Source: Echinococcus granulosus
Lineage: Eukaryota; Platyhelminthes; Cestoda; Cyclophyllidea; Taeniidae
DNA: 64,000 nt
Direction: 5' to 3'
Assembly: GCF_000524195.1 (NCBI RefSeq)
Contig: NW_020170408.1
Location: 306,444-370,443 of the forward strand
Shown: piece by piece, positions 1-15,000 of the stretch
Layout: every line of letters starts with the position of its first letter
Position numbering within the stretch: the stretch's first letter is position 1
Made by a program: the position numbers and the translations under genes
Notes under the pieces: generated by a model
Database searches by the model: none
Told to the model about the DNA's origin: nothing
What the model saw: the letters and a program-made list of their open reading frames with translations, nothing else

Positions 1-3000
1 AGTAAGGAGGGGCTGGAGAGAAGCCAGTTCTAATTCCCCACCCGTGGGAGCAGGCGGCGGTGGTGCAAGAGACGTGGAAGGCCCACCAACAAACACGGAG
101 GTACCGGGCGTACCGAACCTGTCAGGAAGGCGAGTCATGGACGCGGAATGCTGGAGACCAGATCCAGAACTGGTAGAGGGTCCGTCGCCACTCCCACCAC
201 CTCCAGCGCTGTTGCCGCCTATTCCACGTTGATGACGACGACGCCTAGAGTCTGGAGAGAGCTGATTGATTTCATCGATAACAGCGGAGAGTTGTCCTTC
301 AATAACTTGTGCCAGTTCACCGGCTCCGATAGCAAGGACTTGGAAGAAGCGTTCTCTCGTGCTGCTGTTGGCACGTGACATGAGGATAATGAGCCAGGTT
401 GCTAGGGTTCGAGATTGCTCGGTAGAATTGCGCGCCATGACGAAGTCACAAAGACTCTGAATCACTGAGGGGCTGAGCGGAGCGATGAGGCTCGTGGCAG
501 TTGTTGATGAGCTGCCTGGCTCTGCAGCGGCACTGGCGGAGGCGGCAGTCGAAGGCTGCGTCCCGACCGCTGTTTCGTCTGGAGAAAAGGCACCCAGGTC
601 TCGGGAACCCACGACAACCTGATGTAAGATAAACATAACTTTAATTGAATTATCAAGATTTCTAATACGCAAACTTTCATGGGTTTCCACGATTCGCTTT
701 TTACTTCGCCAGTTCCCTAGGTCATCCATGGGCTTATAATTAAGCAAATTGCCGACCTTACGCACCTTCCAATAGCTTCGATTGATAACTCGGATAGCAA
801 CAATCAAAGCCAATAGTCGCCGAATGACGACTTTTAGTTGATAAATGAATTCAAAGAATTCGTGCCAGAAACCGTATCTAATTTATACATTGACCTTAAC
901 CTCAAGGATAAGTAGTTCCTTTGTTTGTAAGATCTGAGGACAATGATGATCGTCTGTATTGCTTTGGGGCAGTGATTAGCTTAGACAACTTTTGCCTATC
1001 CTTTTGTACGGCTCCTTATAAACCACCCATCACCTCGAACTCCAATTCGTTGGTCATTCGTCGCTTGATGTTCATTCTTGACCTGAACATTGATTACAAT
1101 TCACAAAAGAACTTTTAACGGCTATAGTGGAAAGCGTCACCACGGGGATGGTCACGGGTAATTAAGCCATGCATAGAATTCCATGCCTTATATCGTCTTT
1201 TGGGGTAACATAAGTTGCACAAAGGTATAAGGGAGAAAATATCCTACCCCATTTCGCCGTCTGGGTAAGTTTCCATGCTTCGGGGGTTCGTTTGCCCTGA
1301 AAAATTCGTCCACAACTCGAACAAGGAGGAAAAGAAGCTTTTCCTGCAATACCGGCCTCGAGGTGACAACTGGATGTCGTAGCAGACCAACCAGATGTGA
1401 AAAGTAGTCAACTGGAGGTGTGGTAATATCCATTGAATCACTTCCACGACTGCGATTCGGTGCGGCCGTTGCCGTGGAACGAAGTCGTGCAGGACTGATG
1501 GAGAGGGATTTGCGTGGGCTACTGCTACTACTGGGCCCAATGCCACGACAGAGGCGAGTAAGGACCTCCCAGAAATCTGTCCTTATGTCAGCAGGCTCGT
1601 AGTCACCCGCCGAGATGACAGAGGAGTCCAGGGTGAGAGGGAAGAACTGAGTGGCAGAGGACTGCGCCAAATCCGCGAGAACATCCAACACAATGAAACA
1701 GACGTAGTTGGCAGCCTGTGGATGCACCACAAAGAGCCCGTTGGCCAAGGGCTGCAGATTCCTCACCCAACAACCCAACGCAGCCTCAAAACCCGCTCCA
1801 AAGATGGAGTTAGCGCTGGAAGGTGCCATAGCGGAAGCAGAGAGGGAAAGTGGTGCCTCCGAGAGTTGTTTCAAAATCTGCACTAGAGTGGAAATGAGCC
1901 AAATACGAGTGGGTTGATGGAAGCAGAGGTTTTGTAACAAGCGCTTGATCGTCGGGAAGGTGTTACGTCGCAGCGAAGGCGATGTGGAGCAGGTGATGAT
2001 GAGTGCGATGATACAGGTTAGTCCTTCGTGATCCAGGAGGGACCTTGACCCACCTTGACCACGTGGCGTGTGAGTAGAAGTGAAAAGACTTTGAAGACCG
2101 AATAATGTTGAGGCGGGACTCAAATTGCTTCCGCCACGCGCCTGAATGTTTCGATTCACTCGCCACTGCGCTTCGCTAGCTGTAAAACGGAAAAGACAAA
2201 ATTAAGGTACCTACACAAGATATTTAAAAAGAAAGTAAGTAAAGACATCACCCACAGTCAGGAGTGGTAACGGGACCGAAGAATGCTGGGAAAATACGAC
2301 TAGGGAGAGAACGAATTTGGTTCTGGCTGCGATGGTTTTGTGAACGACTTTCCTGTCTGGCGGTTTGTTCCACCATATGACGACGTAGTCGGCGTGCCTC
2401 ATGTTGCATTTCCGTGGGTAGAAGATCTATCTGGAAGTCCTCCATGTCAGTAAGGATTTCGCGCCTCAAAGCAGGTGGCAGGGAGGCGAGGAAGGAGGAG
2501 TTGTTGTTGTTGCTTCCATCCGCCTGAGCAGTTGAGCCATTAGCTGCTACTACTGGTGTGCCTGCTTCTGCACCCGAAGCTACGGCAGTCTGTCGAACTT
2601 GAGCCAGTACTTCCTCTTGAATGTTGGGTGGAAGACTGGTCAAAAAGGCCTCGTCTACGTGATCCGGCACGGTGTTTTGCATAGAGGAGAGTTGAGAGCG
2701 AAGTCTAACGGTGCGCTGATGTTCCGTCATCAGCTCACGTCGCATTTCCTCAGGTAGAGCATCCAGGAAGGAAGGATCCATGCCCTCAGACACCATGGAG
2801 GCAATAATCTCCTCGTCCGTGACTGGAACTCGGATCTGAGGGAGCTGTGGCGTTGATTCTTGTGCTTGAGCTTCAGGAGCTGATACAACAGACGTCGACG
2901 AAGCCGGCGGTTCAACAATTTCAACAGCCGAAGTTGTTGCGCTTGTAGAAGTGAATGATTCCGTTACCACAGCTGTTGTTGCCTCGCCTTCGTCAGTAGC

Positions 3001-6000
3001 TCGTCGGTTGGACGGGGAGTTTGGAGAGTTCAGAAGAGCAGGGAAGAGCGGTGCAGATTCACCCTCATCGTGAATCGAGTCTAAAGGGGATATAAGAAGA
3101 GTAAAGAGTGGTGGAACAATGAAGCTAACTCAAGAACATTTAAAAAATGGATACCTATATTCATGCCCTAACTACAGCTATCAAATTAGTACACATTCGC
3201 CTAGTAACTGGTTCGGCGCTTAGTTCTACGATAGAACCTTTCGAAATGAAATCCATAGAAAAAGATCAAAACACAGATGATTTAAATCATTTTAACAAAA
3301 CAACTCACCGATATCAGAGTCGATGACATCAGGTCTGGGAGTGGTACCAGGCCGATCCAACGGCGAAGACGCGCTTTCGACGAACTCGTCGACTACAGCA
3401 GCGCCGTGATCGCTACCCGAAGCTTCCGTCCGCGTCTGTTCCTGTTGGTGCCGTTGCGCCATCTCCTGTCTGTATTCTGCTAGACGATGAGCGTATTCTT
3501 CATTTCTCCGTCGTACTGCCACCACACCAACCTCATGCCTCGCGATCATTATCATGTCCATGATCTCCTGACCACACAGAATGAGCGCCAGCTCAACAAA
3601 ATGACGGTAGGTATTAAGCGTATTGAAGAATAAGCTGGGCGGGGCAGTGACACCAGTAGTAACACCGAAGCTGCAGCCAGCCAGCCTTAGACTCTCAGTC
3701 ACAGTGCAGCACTGGAATTCCCAGAAGTCCGTTAGCATTTCCCAAATCAATTTATCTCCCTCCAATTCCGACAGCTCAGCAGGACGTCGCTGGGAGAGAC
3801 CGGAGGCGGTGGCCTGTGGTGTGGTACGACGTCTGTTTGAACGCATGCTGTTGGGGTTGTCATAGACGAACGCGTTGTATTGCATCGATCCTTGTCCACC
3901 TAAGAGAGAAGACTGTGCTGCTTGAAGGTAGGTCGATGGTTGAACTGACGATCCAAGATTGGTGCGAACGAGGATGGGTGTTGTGGTCTGATTACCAGTG
4001 ATGCGGGCGTAACCGCCACCGCCGCCACTGCGATGGCTTTGCGGATAGAAGGTGAGAACAGCTGAGGAGATAGCATTGGAATCACGTCGGGAAGATGGGT
4101 GGGCTCGAAGAGAACGAAGGCTAATGGTCGTGGTGTTATCGTTCACTCCACCACTAACAGAACGCAACCCCGCAGAAGCCGAACCTTCAGAGACTTGAAT
4201 GAAAGGATTTTGCGAAGGAAGGGATATAATAGGATGTCGAATGGCGTGGTTAAGACCACTGACGCTACCACCGCCGCTGCTTCCACCAACAACATGGGAA
4301 TCATTCAGAAAAATTGATCCATGCTGTGGAGGAGGGAAGTCAATGTTAGTGCGAGAGCCAGTGGAGAGGTCATACAACCTGTCACCACTGACAATGGGAT
4401 GGTGGGTACTCGAACCCCAGTTAGTAACACCATCATTTCCACCAAATGAAGTGAAATGGAGTATCAGACCGCGTTCGATATCACCACCCAAGCGTCGGTG
4501 GTTCTGTGAGCCTCTGATACCTCCACCAACACCGACACCACCGCCAATACTATCAATTGTACTGTCGACGGCATTGAACACCTCATTTACCAAAGTGATC
4601 ATCATATTGTTGTGCTGATTAGAGGAGCCGTTGTCAGTGGATTGCGCTTCAACCAGATCGTCAACGTCCACCTCTTGATCCATGGAGTGATCACCAAAAG
4701 GACCTCTCTCATCCTCTTCGTCAATTTCATCTGTCGTATCAGCATCATCTCCTCCGTCATCTTCGTCATCGTCCTCTTCTTCTCCATCCTCCCCATCATC
4801 CTCATCATCTTCATCACCCTCACCGTCTTCAAGATCATGATAGCTATCTCCGTCTTCACCTTCTTCAACATAAGAGTCGTCAATTCGTCGAGCATCGTCG
4901 GTGTTGTCTTCATCTTCACCATTACTTCTGCTACCAGCTCCGCCACTACCGCCTCCAGTTCTAGGATCGACGACTACTTCATCAAGAATGAGAATGGCGT
5001 TACTGTCCTCCACGGTGGTATCCTCCATTTCACTGGCGTCTTCTGCCAATGCCCACGTATCACCCTCCTCCGTAACATGTTGCCGATTCGGTGTAGCTGG
5101 TTGCCGCTGCTGTTGCCTACTTCCAGCTGGCGTTGCTGTTGCCATTGCAGCAGCTGGGGCAGAATGAACAGAGTCACCGATCCCGACGATGGATGGGGCG
5201 AGAGCCGAAGCCACAGGTTGAGTGGTCTCGGCTGCAGTGTGCATCATAGAGTCCGAAACTGTGGTTACTACGGATACATGGTTTTCCGCCACCGGGGCAG
5301 AGACGCGCTTCGACTGTTGTTCCAGCTGGGTAATGCGACGCAGGATCTGTCGATCAAGATTAGAGAGGTCGTCCAGGACCTTCACCACCACATTCAGCGC
5401 GGCAGCACTGTTGCTTACATTACAGTGCACCATGGCGATCAACTTGGCCACATCAGCGGGAATCTGACGTTTGTAAAGATGGCGAATGATAGTGCCTTGA
5501 AGGGGATAGGGAAGAGCGAGAATGTATTCGAGGAAACGCATGTGGGAAATGATCCGCTGATTTTTGCCAAAACCGTCACTACTTGAGGTAGAGATGGAGA
5601 GATTTGTGTGGACAGAGGAGCCTGAGGCAAGGAGGTATTTCAGCGAGGTCTTAAATTCAACAATGATCGCGTTTTGCGTAGCGGAACTGGAAGAAAAGAG
5701 AATAGTCTCCAGTAAGAGAATCGTCAGGTCCATGCTTAAAGAATCACGGAATTCTTGGTTGAGAAGATAGTTGAGGAAAGTTTGGTGATCTGTGACGTTG
5801 AACTTGGCAACGAATTCCACCACGCCCCGAGAGGCCATTACTAGATCATTGAGATATCGCAGATAATCCGATTTGGCTAGACGAGTACGTGTCGAAGAAG
5901 ACTTCACGGGAGGAACATCACTCTTTATATCAACGTTCACACCGTTTGTTGCAGTCGACGCCTACATTTAATTGGAACACAAAACACGCCAATTATCAAT

Positions 6001-9000
6001 TTGGGGGTTTGCTGAGAGCAGATAAGGTGTCCCGACCTACCGAATCTTCTCCAGAGGTGTCCAAACATCCTGAGTCCTGAACAATATGATTAATGAGGAT
6101 GGTGATAATGCACTTCTGTCGGTCGGTCAGTTCCACAGGAAAGGCCTTGGGATCATCCACCGCCGGATCCAATGACAGCAAGAAAGCTTTTGGTGGAATG
6201 CCGTCTGAAATATCAAAACAGGTGAACAAATCAAAGCTCTTTTAAAAAAGGATTGCCATTTAGAGTAAAAAATACCTTTTAAGCTCTCTTCAGTGATATC
6301 GATTACGGAGAGCTCCTTAAAGAGACTCATAGCGACCTCTTCGTTCTTTGCCATCAGAGGGATGAGAACGGAGAGGGTGTAAAAGAGGTCACGATAACAC
6401 CACTGCAGCAGAGGTGACCCGCCACGGAAGAACTGTCCAATGACCTGCCGCATATTCGCGGTCAGCGATGCTTTATCGTCAAAAAGTTGTCTGATTAGGT
6501 GTCCCACAAAAGCGGAATACTGCAAAGCGATCCTCGCCTCGTGGGGGAAATTGAAAAGAATGCAGAGAACATCACCACCCAGAAGGGTATCCACGTCGTC
6601 AAAACTGCTAGCGGAAAGACGCAGCAAGAGACGCAGAAAGGCGTCAGTACATCTGGCGTCTAGTTCACCATCTTTAAATTGTTCAATCAGAGCTAGGCAA
6701 AGATCGCATCTCTGGGTGGAGGAAAGAGGTTCCAACGGTACTTCCTTTTCGTCACGTAGAATATCACGCTCGTAATCCGTGAGGTTAGGTTGAACCTCCG
6801 AAACTGACGGTACCTCCGATTCTGTGTTGAAAGACGGTAGTTTGGGCATGAGGGCGATGGGACGTGTGCTAGTTCTTTCGTTGGAAGACAACAATAATGG
6901 GTAGAATTCAACCACATTGGTCTTCCTGTCTTCATAAGTGAAGCGATAGACACCGTCGTGAAAGGCTCGGTCAGCAAGACGGAATTCCTCGGGGCAATAA
7001 GCATGCCATTGTTTTGCAATATGGTCAAACCAGGCCCAGCTGTGGCGATCAGCGTAGAGCCTGATGTGACGCTGACGCAGACGTAGAGCCGCGGTCATGT
7101 GTATGTATTGTTCGAGCAGGAGGGCGGCAAGAGTGAGGAGTTTGGATCGACGAGAAGGGGAGGAAACGGAAGGCCAGAGACTCCCAGTGAGGAGGTGGCA
7201 GAGGAGATTGGGCAGACGATGGCGATTGAATGCACGGACGCAGACAAAGCGACAACGGGTGAAAAAGAGAGCAAGAAGGTGCATCGCTACCTCAACATCT
7301 GTGGAGGGATATTTAGGAGGTATAAGAGGGGCAGCGGCGTAAATATGGTCGGCTGCATCGTCGGTAATGATGCGAACCAACTCAAAAACGCAGTGCGACT
7401 CGTCCTTGTTAGAGAGCAACACATCGGCGATCTGTTGCAGCACCTGGAAGTTAACATTAAATCTAATTTTGTTGGATGGACACCAAATTCCAACGTCACA
7501 GAAGGAAGTCAACTGCTAAGGATAACAAAATCTACGACATCTCACGAAAAAAGAACAATGTCAAAACTGTGCAGAATTTTGGAAATTACACCAATGCTGC
7601 CTTATTTTCAGAGTTCCAAGGTCACAAAATCTCCACAATAACAGTTGCCAATCCCGATAGAATTGATAGGTTGCATTATTTATAAAGAGATTAAATATCC
7701 CCTCTCTTAGAAGAAAAATTAACATGACAGTGGTTTCTGGTTCGCCAGTAGTCTTTTTTTAAAGGCATGATACGGCAGAGTGACATAGAGACCGCCAAGC
7801 ATGACCTTATTAGCTTTGCAATTTAGGTGAACCCTTCAGCCTTGGTTAATTCCGATGACCATCACAGCTTCATAGATATCTGGTGATACCATGTCTGCTA
7901 GCAGCTCACCAGGTCCCCTAAGCACCTCTACGGGAGCCTACACCCAATAATATATTCTTGGTATTATATACATATTATATAATTATATACACATATATAT
8001 TATATATATATAATATAATATATATATGTATGTAATATACTCGGTATTACACAATATTGGCATGATGTTATAAAAAGTACTAACAAAGGCGGCACCATTA
8101 GAGCTCGATGCCACTGATGTGGAGGCTAAATTACGAGGTCGAAAGGTGTATACATTCTGCTTACAACCTACAAGTAAACAGGAGTACTTGTTACAGAATG
8201 AATAAAACGGCTTTTAAAACCCCACCTCATCTCCGTCATGCAGTTTGGCAATTTGGAGGCAAGCGTTGAAGAGTTTTTCCTTGAGAAATACACTCCACTG
8301 TCGTGATGCCTCGAATGAAAGAGGTGGATGCAGCTTCGCAGATGGTCGCTTGTTGAGTAAATCACGAATCTGATTCATCGTGCTTTCCTGAAGAGAAAGA
8401 AGATAAAGGCAGTGCGATTTTAAAATAGGCAAAGAGAAAATGGATTTGTTTACAAACCATCCCGAAGGCATTCAGAAAATCGGCCATGGTAAAGCCCAAC
8501 TCCTCAAGGACCCCGATGGAGGAGGGAGAGAGAATGTCACTAATGGTGTCCATCTCTGTTGTATCCACTCCTGTCTGCTCCTCTCGTCCCTCTCCAGTTG
8601 AAGTAGTTGGAGTAGAAAATTGAGTACGGCTTTGATCACTGCTAACGAGAGATGATGCAACCTCCGAGGCAGGAGCAAAAATGGCAGGCACGACGTTCTT
8701 GAGGATGCTCAAAAGGTGCTCCACACCCTTGTTTGTTAGATATTCCTAAAATAGGAGACAATAAAATAAGATAAAATGAAGAGCGACAAAACAGAAGGTT
8801 AAGGATGCCAACTTACAATAAAACCGGGCTGACAGATAAGACAGAGGGGTTCAAGAATGCGACGATGCAGGTAGTTGGAGTACTTATCCAAGTCGAATCC
8901 AATGAAGTCGGTTTCGCTGACACGTTGAACCTCAGTTTTTAGTGTGGAGACGTCAGTAAGACGGTCGGCACAGGCAAGCCAACCCTCAATCACCTTTCCC

Positions 9001-12000
9001 ACGATTTCTACAAGACACAACGATGATGGATTGTGAATGTTTTAAGGAAGCTGATCAGCTTCTGTTATTATGATTGTTTCTAGATAAAAAAACCGACTTA
9101 CTCTTATCCGATGGAAGCGCCATTGCATTAGCAACGAAGTCGTTGAAAGATCTGCAAACCAGAGGGAGGGTGACAGAAAAGCACACGGATAAAAAAGATT
9201 ATGAGGTGGGAAAATGAAAGGAATAATGAATCGGGGGTGGGGAGACGTGAAGACACTTACATGAAAGAATGAATACGGAATGAACAAATGGGTGAATGCA
9301 TACAAAAATCACATTCCACGCATCAACTCACTCAAAGAGGAAGCCAATGCCACCGAGCATAGAGAAGGTCTTTAGCATTATTACGCTTGGCATACGATTA
9401 GTGGAGGTCCCAAAGAGAAAGAGATGGATCAGCTGGAAGGCCGAGTAGCGTAACGCATCGACCATCCTGAGTGGCGGTGGTGGTGTGGGTGGTTGCCAGA
9501 GCAGCCTGTCCGCCATGAAGAGGGCGACGTGCCCCAATATGGCTGACCGTGCAGATGCGGTTAGGGCGTCCTGGGGTGGGGGATTGGAGAACTGCATAAT
9601 GAAACGACGTGGGGTCTGGGGAAACAGGAGGCAGAAGCGGGTCAGGGTGGTACACAACTCGTTTACCGAGTTGATAATGAAGGAGGATACGTAGAGGACG
9701 TGATGTGCGTCGCTTGGGGTTTCTAGAAGTGAGGGAAGAGACAATAATAGGTAAGAAATAAGCTTGTTAGACATCTACCTCACTTGACAACATTTGCAAC
9801 GTAAACTGCGGTAGTTTGCACTGAGAAGACATTCAGGACGACAGTCATAGCGACCATCGGCGACTTGACAAAAGACATATAGAGCCTACCCTACATGAGT
9901 ACGGTTGTCACTAATCATCAACCGTTTTAAAATAAAGCTAGTTATACGCTACTTCCACAGATAGCCGGTTACTCGACTATCAAATGGATAAAATTGAGGC
10001 AGAAGGCTCACCTGAGTTGTTACGGAGTGGAGAGATGATCTTGAAGATACTTAGTGTCTCGACAAAAGGTGGGAAGAGGCTCTTCTCTACGGGATCAGGG
10101 AGGGCGCCACAGACATCTCCGCAGCCACTACTGCTGCCGGAAGTTCCAGTATTACCAGTGGTGGCGGTATTCGTGGTTTTACTGACAGTCGTTGCGGAGG
10201 TGGTAGTGGTGATGGAAGAGGATTGCTCTTGCTCGTCACAGATGGAAGAGAGGAGGATCGTTGCCTCCCACAAGACTTCGTGGTAAAGCTCTCTGAGAAA
10301 AATTACACAATGAGGTTAATTTGCCAGATTATTCATTGTTGTGGGTTCACGAATTTACTGCAATACTGGATTGATTGAAATATGCAGATTGAGGTGTCCT
10401 CCTTAAGCCCTGACAATCTTTCTCTTAAAATGCAATGCATGAGACCCACTTGCACCCTCGGGTTGGAGTGGGTGAAAACGTTGGTTTCCTTATCCATTCT
10501 TACCTTGAAAAATCCCAATTTCTAAGATCAGCGGATGAGAGCCTTGACAATAGAGCCCTAACTGTAGGGAACAACGCGATTAAAAGTACACGACGGTAAC
10601 GGCTGCGCACATAAGGACAGAGAGCTGCTTTATCGTAACTGCGTCAGAAACCTGGTCTTTTCTGCGTGGCAAGATCGCTTTGATAAGTCCTTTTAAGGGC
10701 TAGTAAAAGTGGTAACGTTAGGAGTTATGGAGGATTACAAAGGCAGCCCTTCTTCGTTCGATTTAAGTTGACAGCGAGTGAAATATCAGCCAACACGCCA
10801 ATAAAAATGCGATGCCTTAAAAGTGGAAGCAAGCAATTCAAATAGTTGGCGTAAGTCGGTGGGTTCAGTTGTAGGTCATGCCTCCAATGGAGAATGAACA
10901 ACGAGTAAGAAACCGGTCAACAGGCACATCAAACAAATAAACAGACAGAATGAAAAGCAATCACAAGTTAAGGAACCAAGAAGAGTAAGGGTAGCAGAAA
11001 AGTTGGAGGGTGACAAGTGAACAGATCCTCAAAGTGACAAGTTGAAATAGAGTACCTATGATTGGTTAATTGGTCAACAAAACGTCACTTTCCCACAACC
11101 CAACAATTAACAAAAACGGAAAATTTGGCAGCCATAAATATAATAGAATTGGGCCAAATTTTGTGATCATTTTGACAACGCAACGGGCTATCTGAATGCC
11201 TAAAGTAAAGTTATTTCTGGCCAGAACCCCATGATTGCAAAAAAATGGCTGAAGCTACAATAACACACTAGATTCGTGAATTGAACACCATCAGTTATCA
11301 GCCATTCCTAAAGGCGTTTCACAAATAGTAGTGTAAGCCGTATTGAAAGAAACGAAACGAGTTGAGCAATGAAGAAATCATAAAACGACTCATAAGAGCA
11401 AAGACTTTCATCAAATATCAGCGCTAAGAATGACCACGACGGCCATCCAGAGACCCAACAGTGAATCTCACCAGCATACATTTTGCCTCTCTGGGGATGA
11501 ATTGACACCCTGGAAGCTCAAATGACATCCACCACCCCCAACCAGCATTACATGATAGCAAGGAAAAAGGAAAAAGCACAAAGAAAGGATACCATACCAA
11601 AAGTAGAGGTAATAAAAGGAAAGAACATACCCCAAATCGCGGAGGAATTCCTTCCCAGTCCAGAGATTGCCAAAGATTCCCCGCATCTCCGGCTTGAGGT
11701 GGTTGACGATTTGTACCACCACGCAGATGATAGAGGAGATGCAGACCAACTCGTGCAGCAGTTGAGTGCGGCCTGCATTGAACTCCGCAAGAAGTACAGA
11801 GGTAGGCGCCCCACTACTACCACTTTGGTGCATGCTAGTGGTACCCATCGCAGTAACGAGGCCAGCGCGCAAGTACTTCGCCCGTTGTATCGACTTCTCC
11901 AGCGTCTATGAGGAAAGGGCAGTTATAAAAACCCGGGCTTATAGCTACTGCCACCTGGACAATGTCGATTCCAAACGCTCAATCTGATCGCCATGATCGG

Positions 12001-15000
12001 ATGTGCACGTTACCCCCCGCCTTTCCCCCATATCTATCCACGGTACATGTTATCATGATTGCCTTCAGGAAGGGAATTACAAAACTGCTTTTGCCCAATC
12101 TTCCCTAGGTTCATTAGGCACCTAGAGTGAAATCAGGCACACCACCGTTTCGGATTCATCGTGAGGATTAAGGCAGTCAAAGTTGCACCTGGTTCTCAAA
12201 CTAAGCAAGCACACAGGCAGAAGTGTGTAAGCTCTATTTCTTAGTTATTGAACCCTTTTGGTCTTTTAAACGCTAAATAAAGTTGGTTAAACCAACTTCA
12301 ATGCAGATGGCGGACTTTTTGCCTTCAAATACATCAAAAATAGTTACCGGCAAACTTTCTACCAAGGTTATTGCCTGATGAAGAAAGTGACAAATCAATG
12401 TCTACTGTTGGAAAATATGAGTCCAATCGAGTGTCACAAACAAAGGGAAAAGTAAGCACTCATCGCATGCAGTGAATAAGTGAGCAAGAAGCCAGGAAGT
12501 AATGGGCTAGAGGCATCCATAAGACGGAAGGAAAGATGATTTGATACCTTCCCAAACCGTGAGAAAAAACGGCAGTTGTAGACCCAGACTGGTAAGACGA
12601 GGAATGCACGGTAGCAAGTTATAAACACCCACCTCACCTTTTGCGGTGAATTCCAGCAGTCATTGGAGAGACGATTTAGGGCATTTAAGCGTTTACTTGA
12701 ACAAAGGAATGCACAAGTTCTGTTTGCAGTCAACTACTCCACAGGACCTGAAAGAAGGCTTATAACCAAACAAGCTGGATATGCAGTATGGATGAATGAG
12801 TATTTTCTATTGACGTTTGCATGTGTGGATATTCAAAACAGGAGAATCAGGAAACCGTTAGCAACTGGGCATGACTGACGATGAATGAGACCAAAAAGGA
12901 GAGAAAAATCTAGATGAAAGTGAAAGCAACCAAATGTGGTTGTGAACTCAGCCAATTTTATCAACCATTTGGGGCAAGGCAACACCTTCATGAGGAAATC
13001 CTTCAATGTAGTTCACCAATGTTGGGGTGCAACGGAAAAACCCTATCAAAACCAACGAGACGTATCACTACTGACGGACTCAGTTGTATTCTCAGGGTGA
13101 CAGGAGATCATACTGTGGCGCCTAATGTAAAAATCGCACCATTGGGAGCATGTAAGACAAAATTATGCCAAGAAATGGGACTTTGCCTTGTGTGCTAGTA
13201 GAGGGGCTCCTTTAACCTCCAGTAGGACAGTCAAATTGGACTCCGCCACTAGCCTCCTACAAAAAATGGCAACATCTGAGAGCTTTCAACGGTCAGCTAT
13301 TCCACGAGCTCGGGAGAAAGTTAAATGAACTCCACTTGGTATCCAATGACGTTGCGAGGCTGAAACCGAGCCAGTCAATTCCACCGACTGATGCAAGGGA
13401 ACCCTTAAAGATATTTAGAATCGTCTCTAAAAAATAGGATAACAATACGTAAAGAATGAAATTAACAACGGGCAATGCTTCCTTTTTGAAGGATCTTTAA
13501 ACAATAACTCCTACATAATAAATAAAACCCGCTTTCAAGAAGGAATGTTATCAAGACATGCGCACTCTACCAGTAGGATGTCGCCAAACACATGCCATTA
13601 ATGAAGACGGATAGAGCCAAGTGGAAAGTCTGGTCAATCAGCCCAAAGATATGATACCGCCCCCATATTGCAGGGAAACGAAAACAACCACAAAGTACCA
13701 GTATCGTCTTCACAGGGTGATGCTTTCAAAAAGAAATAATAAGGTTATAGTAGGCAGCAATTTTTGAATCAAGCACAAACTAAAGACTCCCCGCCAAAAC
13801 AATGCTGTATCAAAAGTCGGAAGGCTTCAGATACCTGTGGACAAGAACGAATCACAGAAATTAGGCAACAAGCCCCTCAACTGGCATGCAGCTGGGCGGT
13901 TGGCCAAACAAACAAATGGTAAGGTTAATAAACCGTAGCAACTACGTCAAACGTCCTCAAATTTCGTGTAACCAATCAAACAATTTGTAGTTTGTTCCTC
14001 ACACAAAAAACGCCTCGTGTTACTGAAAAGGATGACAGTGGGAACGCACCTCCAGAATGGGTTCGACAACATCTTCCACGGACATGTAGCTGAGCAGTTG
14101 GTCAACAGACTTGCAGAAGGTGGCACAGGAGAAGGAGACGGGGAAGTCGAAAGGCAGACCAGGCATGAGGAGGAGATCGCACAACACCTGCACACCCGCC
14201 CGTGAATGCAGCTGGTACGAAGTGAGGTCGTTGACATGCATGAAGAAGGAGTGCAAACGCTCCATGAACTTGCTCTGTGAGGGAGGGGAAAAAAATTACT
14301 TCAACTACAGTTGGATCGCCGCCATTACAACGGTAGCACAGATGATAAAAGCCTTTTTGCATCACTTTAAGTATGATTTATTTTCGACAAAAGATATCGT
14401 CAATGAAAATAAACATGGGTGTTGCGAATCGACGCACCACAAATCCAACGTACCTTCGGAGTGCAACAACAACGAAGTTGGGAGACATCAAGGAGGTGAG
14501 CTATGGTATTCGTTAAGAACTATCGTAGCACGTGGTCAAAACAGTCTTTGCAAAAAGTCTGACACGGTAGCTAACATTATGCACCTCACGTTGCACTGGA
14601 TACACAATCCAAAGTTTGTTTTATGGCCGGAATCAGAGACTACCCAGTAATGTCAATTTAGAATTGCCAAATTCACGCTCCCACCCTGCGATGATTGGTT
14701 TGTTTATGGCGTTAACACTTTAAACGCCCCTAAAAATGGTTCAACAGGGACGCACGAGAGAGCCTCAACACATAAACCAACTAACACAGCTTGGTTTGAA
14801 CTGATGTGACATCGTAATTACGAACTCATTTCAGAGTTTAAAAACGATGGACCTGATTTAACTGCATGAACGATGCCGTAAAAGTTCTCTGAACCTTCTA
14901 GAACGAGCTATGTCATTTGTGGTGCGTACCTGGAACCTCTTCTCTGGGTTCCCAAAGCACGCAATCCGCTTCATCCAAGTTACTGAAAACAACAATGAAC

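Noticed and set aside
4612..5586. Plus-strand open frame of 324 codons
   Set aside because: It is the reverse complement of the acidic HUWE1 exon; low-complexity acidic codons read backwards avoid stops. It has no recognisable domain.
8226..8745. Apparent absence of the UBA domain in HUWE1
   Set aside because: Joining exons 8745-8458 and 8387-8226 restores a UBA-like sequence at the expected position before WWE, so the domain is split rather than lost.
12434..13198. Possible nested exons or genes in the HUWE1 intron
   Set aside because: No homology recognised, and the flanking HUWE1 exons join in phase without them.
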